64,000 nt of DNA from UBA3941 sp002385665 (GCA_050949255.1 JBMNFJ010000017.1:310001-374000), one strand, 5' to 3'. Counted from the stretch's first letter, positions 8,094 to 17,026 are shown. Notes: generated from the letters alone by a model not told the origin. Numbers and translations: made by a program.

Positions 8094-8094
8094 G

Positions 8095-8119
8095 CCCATC
8101 AGTATTCCTGATGGGTTTT
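8095..8119 (+). terminator. Terminator between dnaC-like gene and dnaB
   Basis: CCCATCAG and CTGATGGG form an 8-pair hairpin with a TATTC loop, followed by TTTT on the plus strand. The stem overlaps the last codons of dnaB, so the two convergent genes share these bases. Confidence 0.75.
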
Positions 8120-9451
8120 GTCGTAGTTGGCGAACTTGGTAAACTGTCCCAACCATACCAGCTCCACGGTCCCGGTGGGGCCGTTTCGCTGCTTGGATAT
8201 GATCAGCTCTGCTATATTCTTCTTCTCCGTGTCCGGATTATAGTATTCATCCCTATATATAAAGACTACCACATCGGCATCCTGCTCAATGGCTCCGGAC
8301 TCTCGAAGATCGCTGAGCATGGGCCGATGATCGGTTCTGGCCTCGGGGGCACGGCTAAGCTGGGACAGAGTTACAACCGGCACAGACAGCTCCCTGGCCA
8401 AGGCCTTTAGGGATCTGGAAATTTCGGATATCTCCTGTTGCCTGTTCTCTACCCTTCCCCTCCCCGTCATGAGCTGAAGGTAATCAATGATGATCATGCC
8501 CAGCCCCTTTTCCATCTTCAAACGGCGGGCCTTGGAACGTATCTCCATAGCACTTATGCCTGGTGTATCATCTATATATATGGGGGCCTGGGATAGGGGT
8601 CCTGCAGCTTCTACCAACTTGATCCATTCCCTTTCATCCAGATCACCGGTACGAATTTTTTGAAGCTCTACGTTGGCCTCGGAGCTTAGCATACGCTGAA
8701 CCAATTGCTCCCTGGACATCTCCAAACTAAATATAGCCACCGGCACATTTTCATGCAGGGCGGCATGTTGGGCTATATTGAGCACAAAGCTGGTCTTGCC
8801 CATGGAGGGTCGGGCAGCTACCAGGATAAAATCCGATGGTTGCAGCCCCGACGTTTTTTGATCAAAGTCGGTAAAGCCCGTGGGTATCCCGATAATTCTC
8901 CCCTTGTTCTTGGACATTTCCTCAATACGCGCATAAGTTTCCAAAAGAACGGTCTTTATTGGTTCAAAATCACTACTGGTATTTCTCTGGGTAATCTGGA
9001 ATATGCTCTTTTCAGCGTGATCTATAATGAGGTCAAGCTCTTCCCTGGCCTCATAGCTTTGCTTGATTATTTCGTTGCAGACGGAAATAAGCCTTCGTAG
9101 AATGGACTTCTCCTCCACGATGCTGACATAGTACCTGATATTGGCGGTGCTCGGGACTACCATGGACAGATCGCTTATATAAGCCACGCCGCCAACAGCC
9201 TCGAGGGTACCCCTTTGCCTGAGCTGTTCGGTAACCGTAACCAGATCTACGGGATCACCATGGTCATATATATCCAACATGCTTTCGAATATTTCCTTGT
9301 GGGCTTCAGCATAAAAATCCTCAGCCTTCAGAAAATCGGTGGCAGTCGCTACCGATTCCTTATCCAATAGCATGCAGCCCAGTACGGATTGTTCCGCCTC
9401 CATATTATGGGGCGGCATTCTAGACAGGCTTTCCATCATGGTCATGTCCAT
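8099..9451 (-). CDS. dnaB: Replicative DNA helicase DnaB
   Basis: 450 residues, normal length for the hexameric 5'-3' helicase. N-terminal primase-interacting domain (MPPHNMEAEQSVLGCMLLD), then the RecA-like core with Walker A ARPSMGKTS (about 205-213), Walker B MIIIDYLQLM and the H4-type motif LSQLSRAPEAR with the arginine finger region. Located three bases after rplI in the DUF2232-gdpP-rplI-dnaB gene order conserved in many Firmicutes. No intein or disruption. Confidence 0.97.
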   Translation of the reverse strand: MDMTMMESLSRMPPHNMEAEQSVLGCMLLDKESVATATDFLKAEDFYAEAHKEIFESMLDIYDHGDPVDLVTVTEQLRQRGTLEAVGGVAYISDLSMVVPSTANIRYYVSIVEEKSILRRLISVCNEIIKQSYEAREELDLIIDHAEKSIFQITQRNTSSDFEPIKTVLLETYARIEEMSKNKGRIIGIPTGFTDFDQKTSGLQPSDFILVAARPSMGKTSFVLNIAQHAALHENVPVAIFSLEMSREQLVQRMLSSEANVELQKIRTGDLDEREWIKLVEAAGPLSQAPIYIDDTPGISAMEIRSKARRLKMEKGLGMIIIDYLQLMTGRGRVENRQQEISEISRSLKALARELSVPVVTLSQLSRAPEARTDHRPMLSDLRESGAIEQDADVVVFIYRDEYYNPDTEKKNIAELIISKQRNGPTGTVELVWLGQFTKFANYDKTHQEY

Positions 9452-9454
9452 TAT

Positions 9455-9901
9455 TTAAGCTTCCTCTACCCTTATTTTCAATTTCCCGCTGATTTCGGGA
9501 TACAACTTTACGTCTACCTCCATCTCACATAGCTGTTTGATAGGTTCGTCAAGAACTATTTTTTTCCTGTCTATGGATATCTTATGCTGTTTCTTTAGCT
9601 CCTGGGCTATTTCCTTATTGGTTACGGAGCCAAAAAGCTTACCGTTTTCACCGCTCTTGGCCTTTATTACCAAGGTAATATCCGACAGTTTGTCTGCTAT
9701 CTCCCTTGCCTCTTGGGCAGCTTGCTCTTTGCGCTTTTCCTCTGCCTTTTCCTTGTTCTTCAATTCGTTGAGATTAGCCTTGGTAGCCTCTATTGCCAAT
9801 CCCCTGGGAAACAGATAGTTCCTGGCATATCCGTCGCTTACATTTATTACGTCTCCCTTTGAACCTGAACCTTTTATGTCCTTAAGTAGAATAACCTTCA
9901 C
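9455..9901 (-). CDS. rplI: 50S ribosomal protein L9
   Basis: 148 residues, standard length. The N-terminal domain MKVILLKDIKGSGSKGDVI and GYARNYLFPRGLA are the L9 signature that binds 23S rRNA; a long charged helix (residues about 40-75) links to the C-terminal domain. The start overlaps the gdpP stop by four bases, and dnaB follows after three bases, so the three are co-translated. Confidence 0.97.
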   Translation of the reverse strand: MKVILLKDIKGSGSKGDVINVSDGYARNYLFPRGLAIEATKANLNELKNKEKAEEKRKEQAAQEAREIADKLSDITLVIKAKSGENGKLFGSVTNKEIAQELKKQHKISIDRKKIVLDEPIKQLCEMEVDVKLYPEISGKLKIRVEEA

Positions 9902-11472
9902 TTACTCTCACCTTCCTCATTTAAGTATTCCTGTATAACCATCGAAATCCTTTCCCTAGCTTCTTCTATGGTAATATCCTTAAGCTGAGCCCCGGCTATG
10001 GTCATGTGCCCACCACCGCCTAACTTCTCCAATATCAATTGTACATTTATCCTACCCAGGGATCTGCCGCTGATAATTACACCGCCATCCACCTGGGCCA
10101 ATACAAAAGAGGCTTCAATTCCCCTGATGGTAAGAAGGCTATCAGCCGCCTGGGCTGCTATTAGGGATGGGTTTTTAACCCCGGGCGGACATTCGGAAGT
10201 AGCGATCTTGGGTGCCAAAATCTTTGCATTCTTTACGGTCTCAGCCCTGGCGATATAAGCATCTATATCATCCTTATAAAACTGCCTGGCCGATGTAGGG
10301 TCGGCCCCCGCCCTTTTAAGATAGGATGCCGCCTCGAAGGTCCGTACCCCCGTTTTAAAGGTAAAGCTCTTTGTATCCATGGTAATACCCGCCAGAAGAG
10401 CATCCGCCTCCAGGGGATTTAACCTGAGTCTCTCATCAAAGTATTGCACCATTTCGGAGACCAGCTCGCTGGTAGAGGAGGCATAGGGCTCCAGATAGGC
10501 CAGGACCGGGTTTTCAATGGTCTCAGTGCTTCTCCTGTGATGATCTATCACCACTACCCTTTCTGCCATATCCAATAGCTCCGGCGCCTCGGTAAAGCTT
10601 GGGCGGTGGGTATCCACCACTATCAACAGGGTATTGCTATCCATTTTGGAAGAAGCATCCTTGGGGGAAATGAATAGATTTTTGTATTCATCTTTCTTTT
10701 TTAGCTCCCTCATCAGATACTCTATGGTGGCATTGGATTCTTTGAGAACTATATAGGCTTCTTTCCCTATATGATTGGCGCATCTGTAAAGGCCTAAGGC
10801 CGAGCCTATGGAATCCAGATCCGGAAGCTCATGGCTCATAATAAAGATCTTGCTGGATTGTTCCATGAGCTCACGAACCACACCGGTTATAACCCTGGAT
10901 TTTACCTTGGTCCGTCTTTCTACCGCCTTGGTTTTACCTCCATAAAAGAATAGCCTGGTGCCCTTCTTTACAACAACCTGATCCCCGCCCCTGCCCAGGG
11001 CCATATCCAGTGCCGTCTTGGCAAAATTGACGTTTTGGGAGGGGCTTTGGCCCTCAGCTCCGACACCTATGCTCAAAGTAGGTGACATATGACTGCCCAG
11101 ATCTATTTCCCTGATATCGTCCAATATCCCAAATCTATTAGCTTCCAGCTTCTCAAGAATGTTTCCGTCCATTACCATAAGGAATTTATCTCGTTCATAT
11201 TTTTGCCAGCCTGCCTTATGACTCATAGCCCATTTGGCCAGCCTGCCCTCAATTTCCGCAATAAGCAATGGTCTGTCAGCCTCTTCGGTATGGGCCAGTA
11301 CCTCGTCATAATTGTCCACATATATATGGGCTATGACCAATTGATTCCCCTTGTCTTCCTTTGGAACTACAGTCTGAACTGTAGCCCTGGGGGCCTCAGT
11401 CTTCTCGACTTCCTTATGTTCCGGTGCCCCAAAAAAATCGAATATTCTCTTAAATGTAGACCGCCATTTCAT
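9898..11472 (-). CDS. gdpP: GdpP-like cyclic-di-AMP phosphodiesterase lacking the membrane/PAS N-terminus
   Basis: 524 residues, about 135 fewer than usual GdpP. A degenerate GGDEF domain occupies about 43-180. The DHH domain begins near 208 with MSHELPDLDSIG (His214, Asp218, Asp220), then VVDTHRPSF and VVIDHHRR. DHHA1 ends with GGGGHMTIAGAQ. These residues bind two Mn ions and hydrolyse c-di-AMP to pApA. The two transmembrane helices and PAS (heme) sensor that normally precede GGDEF are absent; only about 42 polar residues are there, and the upstream gene starts within 18 bases, so nothing is hidden. Position before rplI-dnaB agrees with GdpP. Confidence 0.9.
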   Translation of the reverse strand: MKWRSTFKRIFDFFGAPEHKEVEKTEAPRATVQTVVPKEDKGNQLVIAHIYVDNYDEVLAHTEEADRPLLIAEIEGRLAKWAMSHKAGWQKYERDKFLMVMDGNILEKLEANRFGILDDIREIDLGSHMSPTLSIGVGAEGQSPSQNVNFAKTALDMALGRGGDQVVVKKGTRLFFYGGKTKAVERRTKVKSRVITGVVRELMEQSSKIFIMSHELPDLDSIGSALGLYRCANHIGKEAYIVLKESNATIEYLMRELKKKDEYKNLFISPKDASSKMDSNTLLIVVDTHRPSFTEAPELLDMAERVVVIDHHRRSTETIENPVLAYLEPYASSTSELVSEMVQYFDERLRLNPLEADALLAGITMDTKSFTFKTGVRTFEAASYLKRAGADPTSARQFYKDDIDAYIARAETVKNAKILAPKIATSECPPGVKNPSLIAAQAADSLLTIRGIEASFVLAQVDGGVIISGRSLGRINVQLILEKLGGGGHMTIAGAQLKDITIEEARERISMVIQEYLNEEGESK

Positions 11473-11490
11473 GGATCTTCAACCTCCATC

Positions 11491-12477
11491 TCAGCCCCCC
11501 TTGCGGCTGTCGTATGCCCTTCTGGTGCCAAAAATTTGCTCAAAGATTCCTAAAAAGGTTAAAGCAAAGGACATGAACACAAGGGTCACTATCAATATCA
11601 GCGCACCGACAATTCCCGGCACCCCTCTCTCCCCCAGGAAGTAAGCTGCTACGGATAAACCCTGAACAGTGAATATAAATGTAAATACTGCGGAAACAGT
11701 ATATAATACCACATCAAAATTGGGGACATTAACCCAACTGCCTAAAGCCGAAACAAGTATGAGCCCCAAAAAGCCCCGGCCCGTCCCCCTGGGGAGACTC
11801 CACCTTTTAAATGGGGGCACGCTGGGCGTTGGGGAACCGAGTCTTTTTAGTACAAATCTGGATACAAGGAAGTTTAAACCCCCGATAAATAAAGATGTTA
11901 TTAGCAACATAGCCGGAAATACGGGAACCATGTCCCTCATCTGGTTTACGAAGAATTCTGCGAACTGATCCGGTGATGTTGCTTTATCTATTATGCCCAG
12001 GGCCTGATAAAACTCCCTTAAACCCTTGAGATCAACCGCGCTGGAATTGATCAGGGCCCTCATGCTGTCCAACAAAAAATCAAAAAAGCTCTTTCCTACC
12101 ATCCATTTAAAAACCTGTAGGGAGACCAGGATGGACACCAAGACCCCACCGGCGGATAATATCATGGCCTCATTCATTTCAAGGTCTTTCCTGTAGGCAA
12201 TCATCAGACCCAAAACTACAAAGGCGTTTAAGAAGAACATGATTATCCCCAGAAGAGGCTCCACCAGTAGTCCTATCAAAATTGAAGATACCGCAAGGCA
12301 TATAAAACCTGCATGTACCCCCTGTTTCGTCCCCACGACTACTATTGGAACCGGAAAGATAATTATCAATATATTAAATAAAGGAATGGCATACAGAACC
12401 ATGGCTAAAAAGGCTATAATTACTCCCACTATTATGCCATCCAAGATTGCTTTTGTAGGTTTCTCCATTATATACAC
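11491..12477 (-). CDS. DUF2232 membrane protein (YybS family)
   Basis: 328 residues, almost wholly hydrophobic with about eight membrane segments: the first near residues 10-50, others near 60-75, 85-115, 180-210, 230-250 and 255-320. It matches the DUF2232/YybS family, which sits directly upstream of gdpP in many Firmicutes and has no proven function. It precedes the membrane-free GdpP homologue by 18 bases, so the two could form a complex in which this protein supplies the membrane anchor; this is inference. Confidence 0.85.
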   Translation of the reverse strand: MYIMEKPTKAILDGIIVGVIIAFLAMVLYAIPLFNILIIIFPVPIVVVGTKQGVHAGFICLAVSSILIGLLVEPLLGIIMFFLNAFVVLGLMIAYRKDLEMNEAMILSAGGVLVSILVSLQVFKWMVGKSFFDFLLDSMRALINSSAVDLKGLREFYQALGIIDKATSPDQFAEFFVNQMRDMVPVFPAMLLITSLFIGGLNFLVSRFVLKRLGSPTPSVPPFKRWSLPRGTGRGFLGLILVSALGSWVNVPNFDVVLYTVSAVFTFIFTVQGLSVAAYFLGERGVPGIVGALILIVTLVFMSFALTFLGIFEQIFGTRRAYDSRKGG

Positions 12478-12488
12478 TCCAAATTAAG

Positions 12489-12833
12489 CTAAAAGTTCTG
12501 TGGGTTCCTCCTGGATTCCCTAAGATGTCGTTGAAGCTCTGACAGATCTCCATAGCTTTTTTCTATGTCGTTTCCCTCTATTATCCCAAGCCGGATCTGA
12601 TCTTCTATGGTCTGGTCCAGCAGTGCATAGTGAATTCCCAATCTCTTGCCCAATAGATAGCAGGCAACGATGATATCACCCAGGTACCCGATCAGGGCTT
12701 CTTGGGAAGACTTTGTACTGCCTGCCAACAGACTAAATACCTTTGCTACTGAATTTAGCATTTCACTTTTCAGCCACTCAATTAACCTGATATTCCTCGT
12801 AATATCAAAGTCTCCAGCCCTTCCCCGCGCCAC
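12489..12833 (-). CDS. MazG-like family protein
   Basis: 114 residues starting at GTG (12831-12833). It resembles the short MazG-like proteins of spore-forming Firmicutes: FDITRNIRLIEWLKSEML, then GYLGDIIVACYLLGKRLGI. MazG relatives are all-alpha nucleotide pyrophosphohydrolases, but the acidic ExxE/ExxD metal sites are not obvious here, so enzyme activity is doubtful. It lies 11 bases upstream of the DUF2232 gene and probably heads the DUF2232-gdpP-rplI-dnaB unit. Confidence 0.65.
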   Translation of the reverse strand: MARGRAGDFDITRNIRLIEWLKSEMLNSVAKVFSLLAGSTKSSQEALIGYLGDIIVACYLLGKRLGIHYALLDQTIEDQIRLGIIEGNDIEKSYGDLSELQRHLRESRRNPQNF

Positions 12834-12919
12834 TCTATCAACCCCATTTCCAGGCTTTATAGCGTAAATTCAATCTTTCTTATTATACTATTCGCTATTT
12901 TCTTAATTTTTCCTACCTG

Positions 12920-13747
12920 TTAGGGGTAAATCTTTGGATAGGATCCCAGTATCTTAAAAAAACTACTCTGTCTGCGCAATTGTTCAAGGGCTAACCCAAT
13001 TCCAGCCTCATCCTCATGCCCCTCCAGGTCCACCAGGAAAAGATACTCTCCCAGAAGGGTACGCATGGGACGGGATTCAATCTTGGTCAGGTTTATATCC
13101 ATATCTGCAAATATCTTTAGGGCTTGATACAATCCCCCAGGCTTATGGTTTACAGTAAAGACGAGGGTCGTCTTATCGTCGCCGGTCATTTCCGCCTTCT
13201 TGGATGAAAGGACTACGAATCGGGTACTGTTATCGTTATTATCCTGAATTCCCTCTTTGAGAATGTTGAGACCATAAATTTCGCCGGCCCGATGATTTGC
13301 AATAGCTGCCCATGGTTCCTGGCTTTCCATAACCAACATGGCTGCTGCTGCAGTGCTCTCCGTGACCTGTCGCTTGTCCCCGCCCAGGAAATTATCTAAA
13401 AACTTCCTACACTGGGCCAGGGCCTGAGGATGGGACAGGACCTTGGTTATATCCTCAATTTTGGTACCGGCCTTGGCCATGAGACAATGATGGATAGGAA
13501 TAATCAATTCCCCTACTACATTCAATTCCACCTCGTGAATCAACATATCTACCGTCAGATTAACGGTACCTTCCATGGAATTCTCCATAGGGACAACGGC
13601 CTCATCCACTTCTCCCCTTGCAGCAGCCAGGATCAACTCCTGTATACTGAAAAACTCCACCAGATTATACTTGCTATCCTTAACAAAGATAAGGGCTGCG
13701 TCATGGGTAAAAGTACCGGCAGGCCCCAAATATCCTACTTTTGTCAT
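12920..13747 (-). CDS. pheA: Prephenate dehydratase
   Basis: Converts prephenate to phenylpyruvate, the committed step of phenylalanine synthesis. The 275-residue monofunctional form. It opens VGYLGPAGTFTHDAA, carries ENSMEGTVN, TESTAAAAMLV and the catalytic STRFVV motif (about 178-183), then an ACT domain (about 192-270) with KPGGLYQAL and the ESRP motif that binds phenylalanine for feedback inhibition. Transcribed alone, 86 bases from the MazG-like gene. Confidence 0.95.
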   Translation of the reverse strand: MTKVGYLGPAGTFTHDAALIFVKDSKYNLVEFFSIQELILAAARGEVDEAVVPMENSMEGTVNLTVDMLIHEVELNVVGELIIPIHHCLMAKAGTKIEDITKVLSHPQALAQCRKFLDNFLGGDKRQVTESTAAAAMLVMESQEPWAAIANHRAGEIYGLNILKEGIQDNNDNSTRFVVLSSKKAEMTGDDKTTLVFTVNHKPGGLYQALKIFADMDINLTKIESRPMRTLLGEYLFLVDLEGHEDEAGIGLALEQLRRQSSFFKILGSYPKIYP

Positions 13748-13807
13748 ATTTTTTCTCCATCATAGCCTTTAATCTAAAATTCATTGTATATGGAAGCCCC
13801 TGCTTTG

Positions 13808-13836
13808 TCAATTTTTTTTGACTTCCCTCATACACT
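13808..13836 (+). promoter_or_regulatory. Candidate sigma-E-type promoter of yunB
   Basis: TCAATTT (13808-13814) and CATACACT (13829-13836) are separated by 14 bases, close to the mother-cell sigma-E pattern (ATATT, 14 bases, CATACAnT). It lies 32 bases before the yunB start. In B. subtilis yunB is known to be sigma-E controlled, which fits. Confidence 0.5.
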
Positions 13837-13867
13837 GTACTAACCAGCGAAAAGGGGGTGCGTAGCA

Positions 13868-14539
13868 TTGAGGAGATTTAAATCCCTCCGGCTAGCCAAG
13901 ATCAGCGCACTTGGTGTTGTAGCTATAGTAGCGGGTTTGTTCCTTCTGATCTTTTTATTCATTGATCATAATATTAACCCCGCCATCATAAGCTTTTCCC
14001 AGGCCAAGATACAGGCCATCGCCATCAATTCCCTCTCCGATGCTGTTAAGAAAACCTTGGGTACCAACATAAAATATACGGATTTTGTTAATGTGCTGAC
14101 TGACAAGAATGGTAACGTAGCCATGCTCCAAGCCAATACCATGAAGATGAACGATCTCGCCGCCCAGGTTTCGGATATGGCCCAGGAAACCATACGTTCA
14201 AAAGGAGATGAAGGCATTGATATTCCCCTGGGGACTATCACCGGCAGCAAGCTCCTGGCAGGAATGGGGCCAAAGATACGCATAAGAATCATATCATTTC
14301 CCGCAGTATCCACAGATTTCGATTCTGAATTGGTAAGCTCCGGAATAAATCAGACCAGACATAAGATATATTTAACCCTACGTGCCCGTATTCGCATAGC
14401 CATACCTTTAAATACCGCCGACATAGATGTAGAGTCCCGTGTACCGGTCACTGAAACCATCATAGTGGGGGATGTACCCCAAACTTACGTAAATGTGGAT
14501 GATACCGATAAGATGCTGAACCTGGTCCCATTGGATTAA
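13868..14539 (+). CDS. yunB: Sporulation protein YunB
   Basis: 223 residues, TTG start after AAAGGGGGTG. A basic N-terminus is followed by one membrane helix (about 13-33), then an extracytoplasmic domain with INPAIISFSQAKIQAIAINSLSDAV and, near the end, SRVPVTETIIVGDVPQTYV, the characteristic YunB ending. The family is made in the mother cell and is needed for efficient sporulation; its molecular action is unknown. It is a single gene with a sporulation-type promoter and a shared terminator with rpsR. Confidence 0.9.
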   Translation: MRRFKSLRLAKISALGVVAIVAGLFLLIFLFIDHNINPAIISFSQAKIQAIAINSLSDAVKKTLGTNIKYTDFVNVLTDKNGNVAMLQANTMKMNDLAAQVSDMAQETIRSKGDEGIDIPLGTITGSKLLAGMGPKIRIRIISFPAVSTDFDSELVSSGINQTRHKIYLTLRARIRIAIPLNTADIDVESRVPVTETIIVGDVPQTYVNVDDTDKMLNLVPLD

Positions 14540-14581
14540 ATATTATCAGTGAAGTAATCGCCGATTAATAGGAAAATAAAA

Positions 14582-14616
14582 AAGCGAAGTGCCTGCCTTG
14601 GCAATTTCGCTTTTAT
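14582..14616. terminator. Bidirectional terminator between yunB and rpsR
   Basis: AAGCGAAGTGCC pairs with GGCAATTTCGCTT (one bulge). A T-run follows on the plus strand and an A-run precedes it, so it can stop both convergent transcripts. Confidence 0.8.
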
Positions 14617-14626
14617 TATCCTTATT

Positions 14627-14878
14627 TTATTCGGATGTGTAGGGCAACAGTGCTATAGCTCTGGCCCTTTTTATGGCTACTGTCAACTTGCGTTGATGTT
14701 TTGCACAGTTTCCAGAAATCCTTCTGGGTAAGATCTTACCACGATCTGTTATATATTTACGAAGCTTGTATGCATCTTTATAATCAATATGATCTACTTT
14801 ATCAATACAGAAACTGCAGGCTTTTCTTCTGGATCTTCTTTGCCCGCCGCCTCTGGGTCTTCGTCTTTCTTCAGCCAT
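14627..14878 (-). CDS. rpsR: 30S ribosomal protein S18
   Basis: 83 residues. A basic, Arg/Gly-rich start (MAEERRRPRGGGQRRSRRK) leads into CSFC and DYKDAYKLRKYITDRGKILPRR, the S18 signature, and GNCAKHQRKLTVAIKRARAIALLPY. It binds the platform of the small subunit next to S6. Last gene of rpsF-ssb-rpsR. Confidence 0.97.
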   Translation of the reverse strand: MAEERRRPRGGGQRRSRRKACSFCIDKVDHIDYKDAYKLRKYITDRGKILPRRISGNCAKHQRKLTVAIKRARAIALLPYTSE

Positions 14879-14898
14879 GCCTTTCTACCTCCTCCTTA

Positions 14899-15330
14899 TC
14901 AAAATGGAAGCTCATCATCCCCGTCGGTATCTAAGGGTGTAAACCCGGGGATACCACCAAAGCTATCGTCAGGGGCTCTATCGACTTCGGGATCCCTACC
15001 CGTTCTTGCCTCTCCCCAATCCAGGAATCGAACCTCGTCTGCTACCACATCAGTTGTATATCGGCGTTGACCCTCGGGTGTTTCGTAGCTGCCAGTTTGA
15101 ATTCTACCGGAGACTGCCACCAATCTGCCCTTGCTCAAATACTTAGCACTGGTTTCAGCCTGACCCCTCCACACTACAATGGGAATAAAGTCAGCCTGTC
15201 TCTCCCCCTGCTGATTGGTGTAGTTTCGATCTACTGCCAATGTAAACCTGGTCACTGCAATTCCACTAGAAGTATAGCGAAGCTCCGGGTCCCTTGTTAA
15301 ACGCCCTATCAATACAACCTTATTTAACAT
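14899..15330 (-). CDS. ssb: Single-stranded DNA-binding protein
   Basis: 143 residues from the ATG at 15328-15330, chosen because AAGGATGG lies 8 bases upstream and the family begins MLNKVVLIGRLTRDPELR; an in-frame ATG at 15360 would overlap the rpsF end and has no site. The OB fold covers about 1-105; the acidic tip DGDDELPF is the C-terminal docking tail for DNA replication and repair partners. Conserved position between rpsF and rpsR. Confidence 0.97.
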   Translation of the reverse strand: MLNKVVLIGRLTRDPELRYTSSGIAVTRFTLAVDRNYTNQQGERQADFIPIVVWRGQAETSAKYLSKGRLVAVSGRIQTGSYETPEGQRRYTTDVVADEVRFLDWGEARTGRDPEVDRAPDDSFGGIPGFTPLDTDGDDELPF

Positions 15331-15346
15331 TTCGACACCATCCTTA

Positions 15347-15634
15347 TTATTCATCGTCACGTATAATAATATAACGAATCACTTCATCGGTGATTTTATA
15401 ATTACGTTCCAATTCACTAGGGAGTTGGGGATCCGCTTTGAAGTTCATCAATACGTAGTATCCTTCGCGAAAATCCTGTATTGGATATGCCAACCTTCTC
15501 TTGCCCCACTCATCAATATTCTCGATTTCCCCACCTTCTGAAACGATCAGGTTGGAAAAGCGTTCAACCATAGCCTTGATGGCCTCTTCTTCCATTGTGG
15601 GACGTAGGACGTAAATTGACTCATATTTATTCAT
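15347..15634 (-). CDS. rpsF: 30S ribosomal protein S6
   Basis: 95 residues: MNKYESIYVLRPTMEEE, then VERFSNLI and WGKRRLAYPIQDFREGYYVLMNF, the S6 signature. It binds S18 on the 30S platform. First gene of the three-gene unit; a good ribosome site (AAGGAGG) precedes it. Confidence 0.97.
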   Translation of the reverse strand: MNKYESIYVLRPTMEEEAIKAMVERFSNLIVSEGGEIENIDEWGKRRLAYPIQDFREGYYVLMNFKADPQLPSELERNYKITDEVIRYIIIRDDE

Positions 15635-15747
15635 GCTAGTTCACCTCCTTTTGGACTTTGGCCCTATACAGGTGTATAGAGCAAGGATGTTACATCAGCA
15701 AATTATATCATAACCATCATGGTTGTACAAGAAAATTTTTAGCCATT

Positions 15748-16728
15748 TCACAGGATCTTTATCAACATGGTCTTGGCCTCGTTAAATTCAATACTAATCT
15801 TATTGTCCTTTTCCAATCTCTTCATTATATCGCTAAACTTTTTAAATCCTATCTGTCTTTCATCAAAATCAGGGTAATCATTTTGGATTTCGGCCTTAAT
15901 TATACTGGGGTTAACTCTTCTAAACCCGTTTTGCTTAAATTCATCCAATTTCTCCTGGAAAATAGCAGCCCAATTAACCCGGTTTATCTCCCCTGTTTTA
16001 GTGGGATTTTCCGCATTTAACTTGACTTTTAAGGAATTGTATTCACCAAAAAGTCGAATAACTCCATATTTATTCTCAAGATTGGTTAATAGCCTGCCGA
16101 AGGAATTATATCCATAGTTCTTTTCATTAAAGTCCGGCTTTAATCGAAGCAAGGTCTTTTTTAGCTCACTTACGAACATTGTCCCGTCTGCATCTGCCTG
16201 GTCTTCGATGATCTTCTTTACTACCTCCACCAGTTCCTTTTGGCTACTGATAGAATCATCTTCTTTTTGTTGGTTATCTCTCTTGCCAGTTGTTACCGTT
16301 TCCAGAAATATAAACTCGTTGCAGGCCTTGATAAAAATATTGGAAGCCACCTCAGATCTTGAGATGCCAAGTACGAATTTGCCCATGGATTTTAGCTTAC
16401 CTACCAATGGGGTATAGTCGCTGTCTCCCGATACTATGCAGAAACAGTCAATTAGGGGATTTGTATAGGCGACCTCCAAGGCATCTATGACCAATTGAAT
16501 GTCCAAATTATTCTTTTGATTTACCCCATACCTTATGGAGGGTAATACATTAAAAGTATTTGACAACAAGGTTTCCTTAAGGCCCGAAAAGCATTCCTGA
16601 TATCCGTATACCTTGCCTATTAGAATGTCCCCGCGGATCTTCACCTTCTCAATCACTTTTTTTAGGGTATTGACATTCCCTCCCGTATTCTCCAAATCAA
16701 TGAATACGGCATAATTTCTTTTCTCCAT
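15748..16728 (-). CDS. NYN-domain ribonuclease-like protein with two OST-HTH/LOTUS domains
   Basis: 326 residues. Residues 1-145 are a NYN (PIN-like) nuclease domain: YAVFIDLEN with Asp11, LDIQLVIDAL with Asp76 and Asp82, and SGDSDYTPLVG with Asp102 and Asp104, the acidic metal site of the DUF88/LabA type. Two OST-HTH (LOTUS) segments follow at about 160-230 (SELKKTLLRLKPDFNEKNYGYNSFG) and 250-320 (NPSIIKAEIQNDYPDFDERQ), RNA-binding folds known from germline proteins of animals and some bacterial NYN proteins. Probably an RNA-cleaving or RNA-handling enzyme; the target is unknown. Stands alone with no clear operon partner. Confidence 0.88.
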   Translation of the reverse strand: MEKRNYAVFIDLENTGGNVNTLKKVIEKVKIRGDILIGKVYGYQECFSGLKETLLSNTFNVLPSIRYGVNQKNNLDIQLVIDALEVAYTNPLIDCFCIVSGDSDYTPLVGKLKSMGKFVLGISRSEVASNIFIKACNEFIFLETVTTGKRDNQQKEDDSISSQKELVEVVKKIIEDQADADGTMFVSELKKTLLRLKPDFNEKNYGYNSFGRLLTNLENKYGVIRLFGEYNSLKVKLNAENPTKTGEINRVNWAAIFQEKLDEFKQNGFRRVNPSIIKAEIQNDYPDFDERQIGFKKFSDIMKRLEKDNKISIEFNEAKTMLIKIL

Positions 16729-16859
16729 TATAACTCCGCCTTATCTAATATCTTTAGTTTAGAATTACCTCAATCTTACTATCTTTCTGACGAATTTGCA
16801 ATCGGGATTTTTCAAACTGCATTGATACTTCAATTATATATGATTTCATATTTAGGACC

Positions 16860-16898
16860 AAGTGTTCTTTTTTGGCAATAAAGCCCAACACTTTTTTT
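16860..16898 (+). terminator. Plus-strand terminator-like hairpin with no annotated gene upstream
   Basis: AAGTGTT and AACACTT pair, with an inner GGC/GCC, followed by a run of seven T. The nearest plus-strand gene is more than 2 kb upstream, so if real it may end a small RNA that starts in 16729-16860. Confidence 0.35.
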
Positions 16899-17026
16899 CA
16901 TGAATGGATTAAAGTGTTTTACCGATAAATACAGAATATCAGTAAGCCGTCATTTTACTACCAACTGGAAAGACGATAAATGACAATATACCTCTAAAGT
17001 CAACAGCACGAAATAATAAGAAGAGC

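Noticed and set aside
15331..15360. Longer start for ssb
   Set aside because: The ATG at 15360 lacks a ribosome site and lies inside rpsF; the start at 15330 fits the family and has AAGGATGG.
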